This document shows positions 1 to 7,868 of a stretch of 12,982 bases of DNA, one piece after another. The stretch is from Bacteroidota bacterium (GTDB taxonomy: Bacteria; Bacteroidota; Ignavibacteria; UBA10030), in NCBI GenBank assembly GCA_003519375.1, contig DOWV01000149.1:948-13929 (forward strand), in the 5' to 3' direction. Made by a program: the position numbers and the translations under genes. The stretch's first letter is position 1. Every line of letters starts with the position of its first letter. The notes below the pieces were generated by a model. That model searched no databases. It was not told the DNA's origin and saw only the letters and a list, made by a program, of their open reading frames with translations.

Positions 1-476
1 TCATAATCAGTCGAACGATGGACGTGAATGATCTTCCAGCCGGCTCCCGTACGCTCGAGCACAAATGTCGTCGGCAGATACTCGTCCAGCTGCCCGCCGT
101 CGACGGTGTACTCCTGCCGGAGAATGAAGAATGCATACGCAACGGTGCCGAAGGCTTTCACTCTCACGCTCTCGATGCGATGGCTGTAATTCCTGACATG
201 GCCGAAGGCGTTCCGGAGACGCGCCTTCGTTGAATCGAGCGGTTCGGTCGAACCCCAGGGGGTTACATAGAAAACATCGCTCCGGTAATTTGCGTCGATC
301 AGGCTGTCCGTATCGACTCCACCATCGTTGTATGCCCGCTCCATCCCTGCGTACAACTGCGAAACCAACTCTTCGATCTTCGGTTCATCGTTCGCAGGTG
401 CCGGCTTTTGCTCCGGGGTTTCCTGTTTTCCGCACGAGACCGCAAGCAGCGCGCATATCAAGATTCCGATTTTCAT
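1..476 (-). CDS. SnoaL/NTF2-like (DUF4440-type) lipoprotein, 3' end cut by window edge
   Basis: The frame is open from ATG at 476 to the left edge, giving 158 codons with no stop. The N-terminus is a short lipoprotein signal: MKIGILICALLAVSC, with the acylated Cys at residue 15, followed by a charged, Pro/Glu-rich linker. Residues about 34-155 look like a SnoaL/DUF4440 cone fold: a leading helix (EELVSQLYAGMERAYN), a middle part with YVTPGG, and the typical last strand GWKIIHVHRS at 147-156. That motif normally lies close to the end, so little is probably missing. The start lies one base beyond the moaA stop, and a GGGGG Shine-Dalgarno site sits inside the end of moaA, so it is translated with the Moco operon. 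The protein is probably anchored in the outer or inner membrane facing the periplasm. The fold is inferred from sequence pattern only. These domains include enzymes and plain binding proteins, so no reaction or ligand can be assigned. Confidence 0.8.
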   Translation of the reverse strand, partial: MKIGILICALLAVSCGKQETPEQKPAPANDEPKIEELVSQLYAGMERAYNDGGVDTDSLIDANYRSDVFYVTPWGSTEPLDSTKARLRNAFGHVRNYSHRIESVRVKAFGTVAYAFFILRQEYTVDGGQLDEYLPTTFVLERTGAGWKIIHVHRSTDY

Positions 477-477
477 T

Positions 478-1503
478 TCAACCCCCGATTTGAGACATCG
501 TTCTCTCCGGACGAATGAACCCGGGCTGATTGATCAGATGGCCTTCCTGCTTGCCCCAAACGGTTTTCTGGATTGCCTCGGCAATCGCATCCTCGCCGGC
601 ACCGTTCCTCAGAAGCGCCTTCAAATCCGTCTCTTCTAGCGAAAAAAGACACGCTCTCAGTTTGCCATCAGATGTGATCCTGACCCGATTGCAATGATCG
701 CAAAATGGCTCGCTGACGGAGCTGATGAAACCGAACTCGCCGAGGCCGTCCTCAGCCGCGTAACGATCCGCGGGCTGGGCCCCGTGCATCTCCACCGGCA
801 CCAGGCGCATTCCGATTTCATGTTCGATGGCCGCTATCACTTCTTTCGTGGGCACAACCTGGTCAGCCGACCATCCGTCATCCGATCCGATGGGCATGAA
901 TTCGATAAACCGGATGATGTACGGTTTCGTGCGAGCCAGCCTGGCGAAAGCGGCAATCTCCCGGTCGTTCACGCCGCGAAGAAGTACGACATTGAGCTTA
1001 ATCGGGCGAACGCCCGCACTCTCTGCCGCTTCAATGCCTTTCCAAACCCGATCATAATAGTCGCGTCGCGTGACCTCATTAAAGACCGCGGCGTCGAGTG
1101 AGTCCAGGCTGACATTGATCCTGCGCAATCCGGCACGGGAGAGATGGACCGCCTGCTCGGCAAGGAAATAGCCATTCGTGGTCAACGCGATGTCTTCGAT
1201 TCCGCCTATGGAGGCGAGTTCGCCGACGAGCGTATGAAGATCCTTCCTCATCAACGGCTCACCGCCTGTCAGCCGGAGCTTCTTCACACCGAGCGAGGAG
1301 AAGATACGCGTGAGTCTCGTGATCTCTTCATAGGTCAGGAGTTCCTTCTTCGCAAGCCACGTCATCCCCTGCTCGGGCATGCAATACCGGCATCTGAAAT
1401 TGCAGCGATCGGTCACGGAGATCCGCAGGTTGTTGATGACCCTGCCGAAAGAATCTTTGAGGATTCGCTGCATCGAGGCACTGATTGGTGTCGAAGAAGT
1501 CAT
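478..1503 (-). CDS. moaA: GTP 3',8-cyclase MoaA (molybdenum cofactor biosynthesis)
   Basis: Radical-SAM enzyme that, with MoaC, turns GTP into cyclic pyranopterin monophosphate, the first step of Moco synthesis in the cytoplasm. The 341-residue product has both 4Fe-4S sites. The N-terminal CX3CX2C is C34, C38, C41 (TDRCNFRCRYCMPEQG), and the C-terminal CX2CX13C is C268, C271, C285 (EPFCDHCNRVRITSDGKLRAC). The SAM-binding LTGGEPLMR is at 78-86 and the essential Gly-Gly C-terminus is intact (SQIGG). Length is normal for the family. I start it at ATG 1503 rather than the longer frame to 1551, because 1503 forms an ATGA overlap with the moaE stop and has GGGGG about 6-8 bases upstream. The extra 16 residues would only lie inside moaE. 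It is co-transcribed with moeA, moaD and moaE. Identification is secure. Confidence 0.98.
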   Translation of the reverse strand: MTSSTPISASMQRILKDSFGRVINNLRISVTDRCNFRCRYCMPEQGMTWLAKKELLTYEEITRLTRIFSSLGVKKLRLTGGEPLMRKDLHTLVGELASIGGIEDIALTTNGYFLAEQAVHLSRAGLRRINVSLDSLDAAVFNEVTRRDYYDRVWKGIEAAESAGVRPIKLNVVLLRGVNDREIAAFARLARTKPYIIRFIEFMPIGSDDGWSADQVVPTKEVIAAIEHEIGMRLVPVEMHGAQPADRYAAEDGLGEFGFISSVSEPFCDHCNRVRITSDGKLRACLFSLEETDLKALLRNGAGEDAIAEAIQKTVWGKQEGHLINQPGFIRPERTMSQIGG

Positions 1504-1943
1504 TTCAACGCCCCCGTCGATTCCTGATTGGTTGCCTTTGAGACCGACCATTTTTCACTTCCATCGACAAAGCGTTCTTTTTTCCAAATGGGAACATCCC
1601 GTTTCAGCCGATCGATGAGAAAGCGGCACGCATCAAAGGCTTCTTTTCTGTGAGCCGATGATACTGCAACGACGACACTTGCCTCGGCGGCCTCGACGAC
1701 TCCGAGACGATGCACGACGACAACCCTGTGCAGGTTCCACCTGCTTCTGGCCTCATCTTCCAGCTCCGCCATGATCTTCAAAGCCATAGGTTCATAGGCC
1801 TCATACATCAGCGACAGGACACCCCGTCCATCCGAGTTGTTCCTGGTCGTGCCGATAAAAACGTCGATCGCACCGGACTCGGAGTTCGTCACGGTCCCGA
1901 CGATGCTCTGAACGTCGATCGTTGAATGGGTTATCTCAACCAT
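1500..1943 (-). CDS. moaE: molybdopterin synthase catalytic subunit MoaE
   Basis: Large subunit of the MoaD2-MoaE2 molybdopterin synthase, which converts cyclic pyranopterin monophosphate to molybdopterin using sulfur carried on the MoaD C-terminus. The 147 residues show the family pattern in order: GAIDVFIGTTRN at 24-35, YEAYEPMA at 47-54, HRLGVVEAAEASV at 78-90, SSAHRKEAFDACRFLIDRLK at 95-114, and PIWKKE at 118-123, where the catalytic lysine region lies. The start is ATG 1943 with AGGTGG seven bases upstream. A TTG at 1949 extends the frame by two codons but sits only one base from that site, so it is rejected. The gene lies 11 bases after the moaD stop and overlaps moaA by four bases (ATGA), so subunit supply is probably translationally coupled. 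Confidence 0.97.
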   Translation of the reverse strand: MVEITHSTIDVQSIVGTVTNSESGAIDVFIGTTRNNSDGRGVLSLMYEAYEPMALKIMAELEDEARSRWNLHRVVVVHRLGVVEAAEASVVVAVSSAHRKEAFDACRFLIDRLKRDVPIWKKERFVDGSEKWSVSKATNQESTGALK

Positions 1944-1954
1944 GGGCAAGCCAC

Positions 1955-2200
1955 CTAGCCGCCGCTCACCGGAGGAATGACGGCGACGTCATCTCCGTCG
2001 TGCAACGGGTGATCATTGGAGACATACTCCTGGTTCACAGCGATCCGGACTGCGTGCTGCCATTCGGCGAATTTTGGATTCCGGTCCTGGAGAATCTCCA
2101 GGATGTTCGCAGCGCGAGAACCAGCCGGGATTTCCATTGTCTGTTCGCGGAATCCTGCAAGGTCTCTGGCAACGGAGAATAGTCTCAGGGTAATCTTCAT
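1955..2200 (-). CDS. moaD: molybdopterin synthase sulfur carrier subunit MoaD
   Basis: Ubiquitin-like (beta-grasp) sulfur carrier. Its C-terminal glycine is adenylated and then thiocarboxylated, and it delivers sulfur to MoaE. The 81-residue product begins MKITLRLFSVARDLAG and ends DDVAVIPPVSGG, with the diagnostic Gly-Gly tail intact and nothing after it. The start is ATG 2200, with GAGG six bases upstream. A TTG at 2212 would add four residues (MRFG) but would begin before that site. It lies 18 bases after the moeA stop and 11 bases before moaE, the usual partner arrangement. The activating MoeB-type adenylyltransferase is not in the window, so it must be encoded elsewhere. Identification is secure despite the small size. 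Confidence 0.95.
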   Translation of the reverse strand: MKITLRLFSVARDLAGFREQTMEIPAGSRAANILEILQDRNPKFAEWQHAVRIAVNQEYVSNDHPLHDGDDVAVIPPVSGG

Positions 2201-2218
2201 ACCAAACCTCAATTTGCG

Positions 2219-3457
2219 CTACATCGCAACTTCACGCGTCAGCCGCACTTCGACCTCCGAGCCAGCCTTCATGAGATGTTCTGTTTCCGGGATGACGACA
2301 AGGCAATTCGCAAGCGACAACGACGTCAGGACCCCGGAGCTCTGGGACCCTGTAATTCGAACAACCAACTTTCCGTTCTCGTTCCTCACAATCCCCCGCG
2401 CAAAATGCAGCTTCCCATCCAGCTTGGAATAATCATGCTCGAGTTTCGCTTTGAGGTTCGTTCCAACCAGTCCCTCCCTGGAGCCCATCAAGATGCGCAA
2501 GGCCGGTCGGGCGAGTTGAAGAAACGTGACCATCGCGGAGACAGGATTGCCGGGGAGAGCGAAAACCGGCACCGGCCGAAGCGCCCCGGGAGGTCGATAC
2601 AGCCCAAAGGCGAAGGGCATTCCCGGCTTTATGTTCACCTTCCAGAAAAGGAGATCAACATCCGTCTCACGAAATGCCTGCAGCACCATATCCCTCGTGC
2701 CCATGGAAACGCCTCCGGCCGTGATCAAGGCATCAGCCGAGAGGCCCGTCCGGATTCTTTTCTTGAGGTCTTCCAGAGAGTCGCTTGCGGGTCCGACGAG
2801 AACCGGCTCGCATCCGGCTTCGCGGACAAGCCCCTGCAAGGTGAAAGAATTACTGTCGTGAATCTGACCACCCTTGAGAGGCTGATTCACCTCCACCAGT
2901 TCGTTTCCTGTCGTGAGTATCGCGACGCGCGGAATCCTGTGGACCTGCAATGCGCCGATTCCCACCGACGCGATGATCCCGACTCGTGCCGCATCGAGCA
3001 CGTCGCCCTGGAGCAACACGCTCGCTCCCTTGGTGGCATCTTCGCCTCTTGATCGGACATTCCGCCCGAACGGCACCGGTTCCTTCAGAAGGATTTGACC
3101 ATCTGCAAATTCAACCCGCTCCTGCTCTATCACAGCATCTGCACCGGGCGGGATCGGAGCGCCGGTAAGAATCCGAAACGTACTTCCCTTCAACAGTGGT
3201 GCAGTCGCCGCATCTCCCGCCGCGATTTCGGCCAAGAGTCTCAGGGAGACGGGCCGGTCAGGCCGGGCACCGGCGGCGTCCTCGGAGCAAATGGCAAATC
3301 CATCCATGGCTGAATTGTCGAACGGCGGGACGTCGATCGGGGCGGCGACCTCTTGTGCGAGCACGCGCCCATGCAGGGAGCCCAGCGGACAGTTCTCCGC
3401 ATCGACGGGAATTATCGCCTCAAGGATGATCTTGATCGCTTGATGGAACGATATCAT
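2219..3457 (-). CDS. moeA: molybdopterin molybdenumtransferase MoeA
   Basis: Inserts molybdate into adenylated molybdopterin, releasing AMP and giving Mo-molybdopterin, in the cytoplasm. The 412 residues match the usual MoeA length of about 400-411. Visible family motifs, in order: PPFDNSAMDGFA at 44-55, TGAPIPPGADAVI at 98-110, RSRGEDATKG at 135-144, LTTGNELV at 181-188, GGQIHDSNS at 196-204, the MoaB/Mog-like fold signature ITAGGVSMGTRDMV at 245-258, KPGMPFAFG at 277-285, LPGNPVSA at 301-308, and the domain IV end SGVLTSLSLANCLVVIPE. The start is ATG 3457, with GGAGAGGA just upstream. The frame extends to TTG 3511, but those codons overlap an excellent promoter, so the long form is unlikely. 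It heads the Moco gene set and appears to have its own promoter. The partner MogA/MoaB that adenylates molybdopterin is absent from the window. Confidence 0.97.
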   Translation of the reverse strand: MISFHQAIKIILEAIIPVDAENCPLGSLHGRVLAQEVAAPIDVPPFDNSAMDGFAICSEDAAGARPDRPVSLRLLAEIAAGDAATAPLLKGSTFRILTGAPIPPGADAVIEQERVEFADGQILLKEPVPFGRNVRSRGEDATKGASVLLQGDVLDAARVGIIASVGIGALQVHRIPRVAILTTGNELVEVNQPLKGGQIHDSNSFTLQGLVREAGCEPVLVGPASDSLEDLKKRIRTGLSADALITAGGVSMGTRDMVLQAFRETDVDLLFWKVNIKPGMPFAFGLYRPPGALRPVPVFALPGNPVSAMVTFLQLARPALRILMGSREGLVGTNLKAKLEHDYSKLDGKLHFARGIVRNENGKLVVRITGSQSSGVLTSLSLANCLVVIPETEHLMKAGSEVEVRLTREVAM

Positions 3458-3482
3458 TGAATGTCTTTCCTCTCCGGATGTC

Positions 3483-3511
3483 AATATATCCAGCGCGGCC
3501 AGGAAAATCAA
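3483..3511 (-). promoter_or_regulatory. candidate sigma70-type promoter for moeA-moaD-moaE-moaA
   Basis: On the minus strand TTGATT (3506-3511) and TATATT (3483-3488) are separated by exactly 17 bases. They match the consensus hexamers at 4 of 6 and 5 of 6 positions. Transcription would begin near 3476, leaving a leader of about 20 bases that contains little more than the GGAGAGGA ribosome site for ATG 3457. It lies in the 92-base gap after the RND gene, so the Moco genes can probably be transcribed apart from the efflux operon. The leader is too short for a riboswitch. Whether this lineage uses E. coli-like promoters is unproven. Confidence 0.6.
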
Positions 3512-3549
3512 GACTCGAACATCTCCATCTGCACGAAACTTCCTGAGCT

Positions 3550-6500
3550 CTAACCTCGACTCACACGTCGCATGATCGCGTTTTCAACGACACGGTAGAT
3601 CATCGGTATGAGAAAGAGCGTCAGAAACGTGGAAGTCAGTAAGCCGCCCACAACAACTGTCGCCAGAGGTTTTTGGATTTCCGAGCCCGGGCCGGTAGCA
3701 AACAGCATGGGGACAAGGCTGAAGATGGCGATCAATGCTGTCATGAGTACGGGACGAAGGCGATCTTCGGCACCCTGTCGCACGGCCTCATCGACATTCA
3801 ATCCGCCCTCGCGAAGATGCTGGAAATGTGAGACAAGAACGATGCCGTTGAGAACTGCGACTCCAAACAGCACGACGAAGCCGACTGATGCAGGGACTGA
3901 GAGATAGAGCCCGGAAATGTAGAGGGCAAACACTCCACCGATCAGAGCGAACGGGAGATTGATGATCACAAGAAGCGCGAGCCGGAGTGAATGAAACGTA
4001 AAGAACAGAAGAACGAGAATCAGAGCGATCACGGCCGGACCGATCATCATCAGACGGCTCATCGCCCGCTGCTGGTTCTCAAATTGCCCCCCCCATTCGC
4101 CGAAATATCCTGCGGGCAACTTCACCGTGCGCTGGATGCGCTGCCGCGCCTCCTGCACGTAGCCGACAATGTCACGATCCTCAATGTTTATCTCGATGCC
4201 GATCCTGCGCATGCCGTTTTCCCGCGTGATCTGGACGGGACCTTCTTCCGTGCTCACCGCTGCGATTTCTTTCAGTGGAACGTTGTAGCCCTGACGGGTC
4301 GTCACGAGCGTCGCGGCTATAGCTTCGGCGGAGTTGCGATGTTCCTCAGGGAAACGGATCGCAATATCGAACGATTTGTTTTGTTCGTAGATTTGTGCAG
4401 CCGGTTTCCCTCCGATGGCGATTTCGACCACGCGCAGCACATCGCTCACGTTGAGACCGTGCCGGGCAATCTTCGCCCTGTCGACACGGACACTGATGTA
4501 TGGCTGGCCCGCGGTCCGTTCGATCACGAGATCTGCCGTTCCCCGGACATCGTTCAACACCTGAGCGATTTCTTCGGCCTTCGCCGTGAGGACATCAATA
4601 TTGTCGCCGAAGAGTTTGAAGATGAGCTGTGCCCTCGTGCCGGCAACGAGTTCGTCGATCCGGCATTGAATGGGCTGGCTGAAGCTGAACACGATTCCCG
4701 GGATCGACTCAAGCGAATCACGCATCATTCGGGTCATTTCCTCGCGGCTCGAGGCCGTTTTCCATTCCGACCTCGGTTTGAAGACACCGGTAAATCCTGT
4801 TTTGTCCACACCGCGAGCTTCCAGGGCTATCCCCGTCTGCCCCGTTCTGGAGATGATCATCTCCAACTCCGGGAATTTCTTCAGGCGCCGGGCAGCCTGC
4901 TGGTTGAGTTCTACAGATTTTGCGAGAGAGACCCCGGGAAGGAGCTGAACATCCATGTCAAATGCCCCTTCGTCCATGATCGGGATGAACTCCGAGCCTA
5001 GAAACGGCAGCACTGCCAACGCCATGACCAGTGCAATCACCGCACTCGCCAGAAAGACTTTCCGGCGATCAAACACCCAGCCGAGTGCCCTGGTGTACCT
5101 CGTTTTCAGGCCGGCAAGCAATGGATTATGTTCCCCCTCGCCGGGCTTCAATACGAGATAGCAGAGTGACGGAATGACAACGATTGACATCAACAGCGAG
5201 GCAAAAAGTGCAATCGCGACAGTCGCCGCCAGCGGCCTGAACATCTTTCCTTCCATTCCCTCAAGAGTCAATATCGGGAGGAACGTCATCGCAGTGATGA
5301 GCTCGCCGAAAATGCTCGGCTTGCGAACCTCCATCACCGCCTTCAGGACTGTGGTGAACGAGCGTTCCGGTGCCGCATTCTGCGAAAAATGCCGCTGAAC
5401 GTTTTCCACCTGGATGATCGTCGCGTCGATGATCATTCCGATCGAGATCGCCAGTCCGCCAAACGACATGAGGTTGGCATCGATGCCCGTGAGACGCATG
5501 ATCGTGAACGTGGCAAGCATCGAGAGAGGAAGCGCCAGCAGTACAACGATGGAGCCGCGCACACTCCGCAGCAAAACATACAGGACAATCATGACCAGTA
5601 CCACCCCCTGAAGGAGCGCCTCAACGACCGTTCTGATGCTGCTGTTGATGATCGTCGTCCGATCATAGTAGGGCACGATCTGCAAACCGTTCGGGAGTAC
5701 ATTGCTCGAGTTGATCCGGGCGACTTTCGACTTGATACGCTCCACTACCTCCTTGCTGTTTTCACCGCGGAGCATCATCACAATACCGCCAACTGCTTCG
5801 TGAGTTCCGTCCACCATCGACGCGCCCTGCCGCACCGCCTGCCCCACCGAGACACGCCCCACGTTTCGGATGCACACGGGAGTGCCGTGGATGGATTTGA
5901 GAACGATGTTCCGGATGTCTTCCACGTCGCGGATCAACCCGATCCCCCGAACGATCGCCTGCTCGGAGTGGATCACCACGATATTTCCGCCGACATTTTC
6001 ATTGTTCTGTTCGATCGCGCTGAAAACATCATCGACGGTCAATCCGTAGTTGAGCAGCTTCTCCGGTTCGACTTCAACCTGATATTGCTTGAAATAGCCT
6101 CCGAAGGAATTCACCTCGCTGACCCCGGGAATCCCCTTGAGGAGCGGTGTTACCACCCACTCCTGCAGCGTCCGTAGTTCTGTGAGATAGGTGACCTGGG
6201 CCTGAGGATCCGCCGGCAGCGCTCCGTCAAGAGTGTATTGATAGATCTCGCCCATGGCGGTTGCCACGGGACCCAACGATATCCTGACGCCCCTGGGCAT
6301 CGCCGACTCGAGTTCGGCAAGGCGTTCGAACACGAGCTGACGCGCGACGTAGATATCGACATTGTCCTCAAACACTATGGTGACAACAGAGAGGCCGTAC
6401 TTCGTCACCGATCGCATCTGCGTCACCTTCGGCAATCCCCGCATCGCCAGTTCGACCGGGTTGGTCACAAACCGCTCGATTTCCAGGGGTGCAAGGCCTG

Positions 6501-6660
6501 GGGCGGAAGAAAGAATCTCGACCTGCGTGTTGGTGACATCGGGGAAAGCATCGACCGGCAGCGAGAGGTATGAGAAGAACCCGACGCAGACGATGAGGAA
6601 GACGAGAAACAGCACGAATCCTTTCTGCCCAAGACACCAGGTGACAACTCGCTCAAGCAT
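3550..6660 (-). CDS. heavy-metal efflux RND pump, CusA/CzcA family inner-membrane permease
   Basis: Proton-driven inner-membrane trimer component of a tripartite export complex. The 1036 residues are normal length. The N-terminus has TM1 followed by the hallmark LPVDAFPDVTNTQVEI and SSAPGLAPLEIERFVTNPVE. It continues with GLPKVTQMRSVTKYGLSVVT, a TM2-TM6 block near 340-505, a second periplasmic part with FGEWGGQFENQ near 853-863, and a TM8-TM12 block near 870-1020. The TM4 proton-relay region reads ISIGMIIDATIIQVENV, with Asp412 and Glu419. This resembles CusA-type pumps and lacks the first Asp of the CzcA pattern. TM10 reads LFGVAVLNGIVLVS, like CzcA-type pumps, and the CusA Met cluster is not evident (CRIDELVAG where CusA has RIDM). 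The substrate, monovalent or divalent metal, is therefore unresolved. The start is ATG 6660, eight bases after GGAGAGGAG. A TTG at 6666 is less likely. It begins two bases beyond the adaptor stop. Confidence 0.96.
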   Translation of the reverse strand: MLERVVTWCLGQKGFVLFLVFLIVCVGFFSYLSLPVDAFPDVTNTQVEILSSAPGLAPLEIERFVTNPVELAMRGLPKVTQMRSVTKYGLSVVTIVFEDNVDIYVARQLVFERLAELESAMPRGVRISLGPVATAMGEIYQYTLDGALPADPQAQVTYLTELRTLQEWVVTPLLKGIPGVSEVNSFGGYFKQYQVEVEPEKLLNYGLTVDDVFSAIEQNNENVGGNIVVIHSEQAIVRGIGLIRDVEDIRNIVLKSIHGTPVCIRNVGRVSVGQAVRQGASMVDGTHEAVGGIVMMLRGENSKEVVERIKSKVARINSSNVLPNGLQIVPYYDRTTIINSSIRTVVEALLQGVVLVMIVLYVLLRSVRGSIVVLLALPLSMLATFTIMRLTGIDANLMSFGGLAISIGMIIDATIIQVENVQRHFSQNAAPERSFTTVLKAVMEVRKPSIFGELITAMTFLPILTLEGMEGKMFRPLAATVAIALFASLLMSIVVIPSLCYLVLKPGEGEHNPLLAGLKTRYTRALGWVFDRRKVFLASAVIALVMALAVLPFLGSEFIPIMDEGAFDMDVQLLPGVSLAKSVELNQQAARRLKKFPELEMIISRTGQTGIALEARGVDKTGFTGVFKPRSEWKTASSREEMTRMMRDSLESIPGIVFSFSQPIQCRIDELVAGTRAQLIFKLFGDNIDVLTAKAEEIAQVLNDVRGTADLVIERTAGQPYISVRVDRAKIARHGLNVSDVLRVVEIAIGGKPAAQIYEQNKSFDIAIRFPEEHRNSAEAIAATLVTTRQGYNVPLKEIAAVSTEEGPVQITRENGMRRIGIEINIEDRDIVGYVQEARQRIQRTVKLPAGYFGEWGGQFENQQRAMSRLMMIGPAVIALILVLLFFTFHSLRLALLVIINLPFALIGGVFALYISGLYLSVPASVGFVVLFGVAVLNGIVLVSHFQHLREGGLNVDEAVRQGAEDRLRPVLMTALIAIFSLVPMLFATGPGSEIQKPLATVVVGGLLTSTFLTLFLIPMIYRVVENAIMRRVSRG
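4087..4094. repeat. eight-base C/G homopolymer inside the RND gene
   Basis: Eight consecutive C on the plus strand are eight G in the coding strand. They encode the Trp-Gly-Gly of the conserved WGGQFENQ motif of the pump. The frame is intact here. Such tracts can slip during replication, and they are also a common place for sequencing errors. Confidence 0.85.
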
Positions 6661-6662
6661 GT

Positions 6663-7868
6663 TCAATGCTCCTCTCCGAAGGTGCTCTTCTTCATTTCGG
6701 ATTTCAGGATAAACGTGCCGTTCTGGACGAGTTCATCTCCGGCCCGGATTCCGTCGAGAACGATGACCGACGCGCTGCGTATCTCGCCGAGCTGGATTCT
6801 TTGTCGCAGGAAGGCACCGCCACCGATCGACCTGAACACGAATGAATCCTCTCCGTCTTTCACGACACACTCGGAAGGAATCACGAAGCCTCCGGCCTCG
6901 CGGCGTTCCGGTATGAGCATTTCGGCGAACATTTCAGGTCGGAGTTTTCTCCCGACATTTCCCACCGTCGCCCTGACCTTGATCGATCGGCTCTGAGCAT
7001 CGACGGTCGTTCCGACGTAGACGATCGTTCCCCGGAAGACCTCCCTCGGATACGCTGCAACCCGAAGCGCGACGGGTGTGTGCATGGAGACTCTCGACAG
7101 GTCGATTTCCGAGAGATTGCCGTCGACCCAGAGCTCCCTCGTGTCGACAATCTTGAATGCGTTGGAATTCGGTTCCACAAATTGGCCGATGGAGACGTTT
7201 CGTTCTGAGACCACTCCATCAATCGGCGAGCGCAGCGCCATGAATCCGCTCGAATGAAGCCCTGTTTTGCCTTCGGCTATCGCGATCAACTCGTCGTCGG
7301 CCATTCCGACGGAGTGGATCTTCTGGTCTTCCGCAGAGAACTCGGCGCGCGCTTTTTCGAAATCCGCCTGCGCTTCAAGCATTGCTTTCTGGGAGGCGGC
7401 ATTCTGCTCAAAGAGGCTCTTCGCACGATTGAATTTTGCCTCTGTGTACCTCAAGTTCGCGGACGCCTGCACGTATCTCGCTTTCAGCTCGCCGATTTCC
7501 AGCCCTTCGAGCGTCATGAGAGGCTGGTTCTTTCGCACCCGGTCACCAAGCTTCACAAAAACCTCACGCACGCGTCCCTGGATAAGCGAGCCGACACTCG
7601 CCTCCAAATCCTGGCTTGGGATTATGCGCGAGGGTATCGTCAGCGTATCCATCAGGACCTTACTCTCAACCCGGCACAGCGACAGTCCGCCCGAGGCAAG
7701 GGATTCGACCCGCACCCTCACGGTATCGGCTCCCGAAGAGGACTCTGATGAAGCGTGCTGATCGGACTCAGATCTCCCGCAGCCCGTGACCGGAAGCAGG
7801 AGGGCGCCGGAGATGGAAGCGCACAGGATTCCTTTGATGCAGTTCATAATGACTTCCCTTTTCTTCAT
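6663..7868 (-). CDS. RND efflux periplasmic adaptor lipoprotein (membrane-fusion protein, CusB/CzcB type)
   Basis: Links the RND pump to the TolC channel across the periplasm. The N-terminus carries a signal ending in LPVTGC, a good lipobox with Cys30, then a Ser-rich linker. A barrel-sandwich (lipoyl-like) half-motif GRVREVFVKLGDRVRKNQPL lies at 98-117. A helical hairpin lies at about 125-200, the second half-motif SPIDGVVSERNVSIGQFV at 214-231, a beta-barrel domain near 245-320 (LWVDGNL...RPEMFAEMLIP), and a membrane-proximal end to 401. No His-rich or Met-rich metal-binding N-terminus is seen. ATG 7868 overlaps the upstream TolC stop as ATGA and gives a Lys/Arg-rich signal n-region. An alternative ATG at 7847 has AAGGG about eight bases upstream and also leaves a usable lipoprotein signal. 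The real start is undecided. The stop is two bases before the pump gene. Confidence 0.95.
   Translation of the reverse strand: MKKREVIMNCIKGILCASISGALLLPVTGCGRSESDQHASSESSSGADTVRVRVESLASGGLSLCRVESKVLMDTLTIPSRIIPSQDLEASVGSLIQGRVREVFVKLGDRVRKNQPLMTLEGLEIGELKARYVQASANLRYTEAKFNRAKSLFEQNAASQKAMLEAQADFEKARAEFSAEDQKIHSVGMADDELIAIAEGKTGLHSSGFMALRSPIDGVVSERNVSIGQFVEPNSNAFKIVDTRELWVDGNLSEIDLSRVSMHTPVALRVAAYPREVFRGTIVYVGTTVDAQSRSIKVRATVGNVGRKLRPEMFAEMLIPERREAGGFVIPSECVVKDGEDSFVFRSIGGGAFLRQRIQLGEIRSASVIVLDGIRAGDELVQNGTFILKSEMKKSTFGEEH

Noticed and set aside
3458..3549. Possible molybdenum-cofactor riboswitch before moeA
   Set aside because: The gap is 92 bases and the likely leader only about 20 bases. 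No extended helices were seen.
3991..5001. Long plus-strand open frame of 336 codons opposite the RND gene
   Set aside because: It lies fully antisense to conserved pump domains, gives a His/Asp/Arg-rich product without recognisable domains or ribosome site, and is a by-product of codon use in the real gene.
5389..6177. Plus-strand open frame of 262 codons opposite the RND gene
   Set aside because: It is antisense to the conserved N-terminal half of the pump, with low-complexity Asp/His/Arg composition and no start signals.
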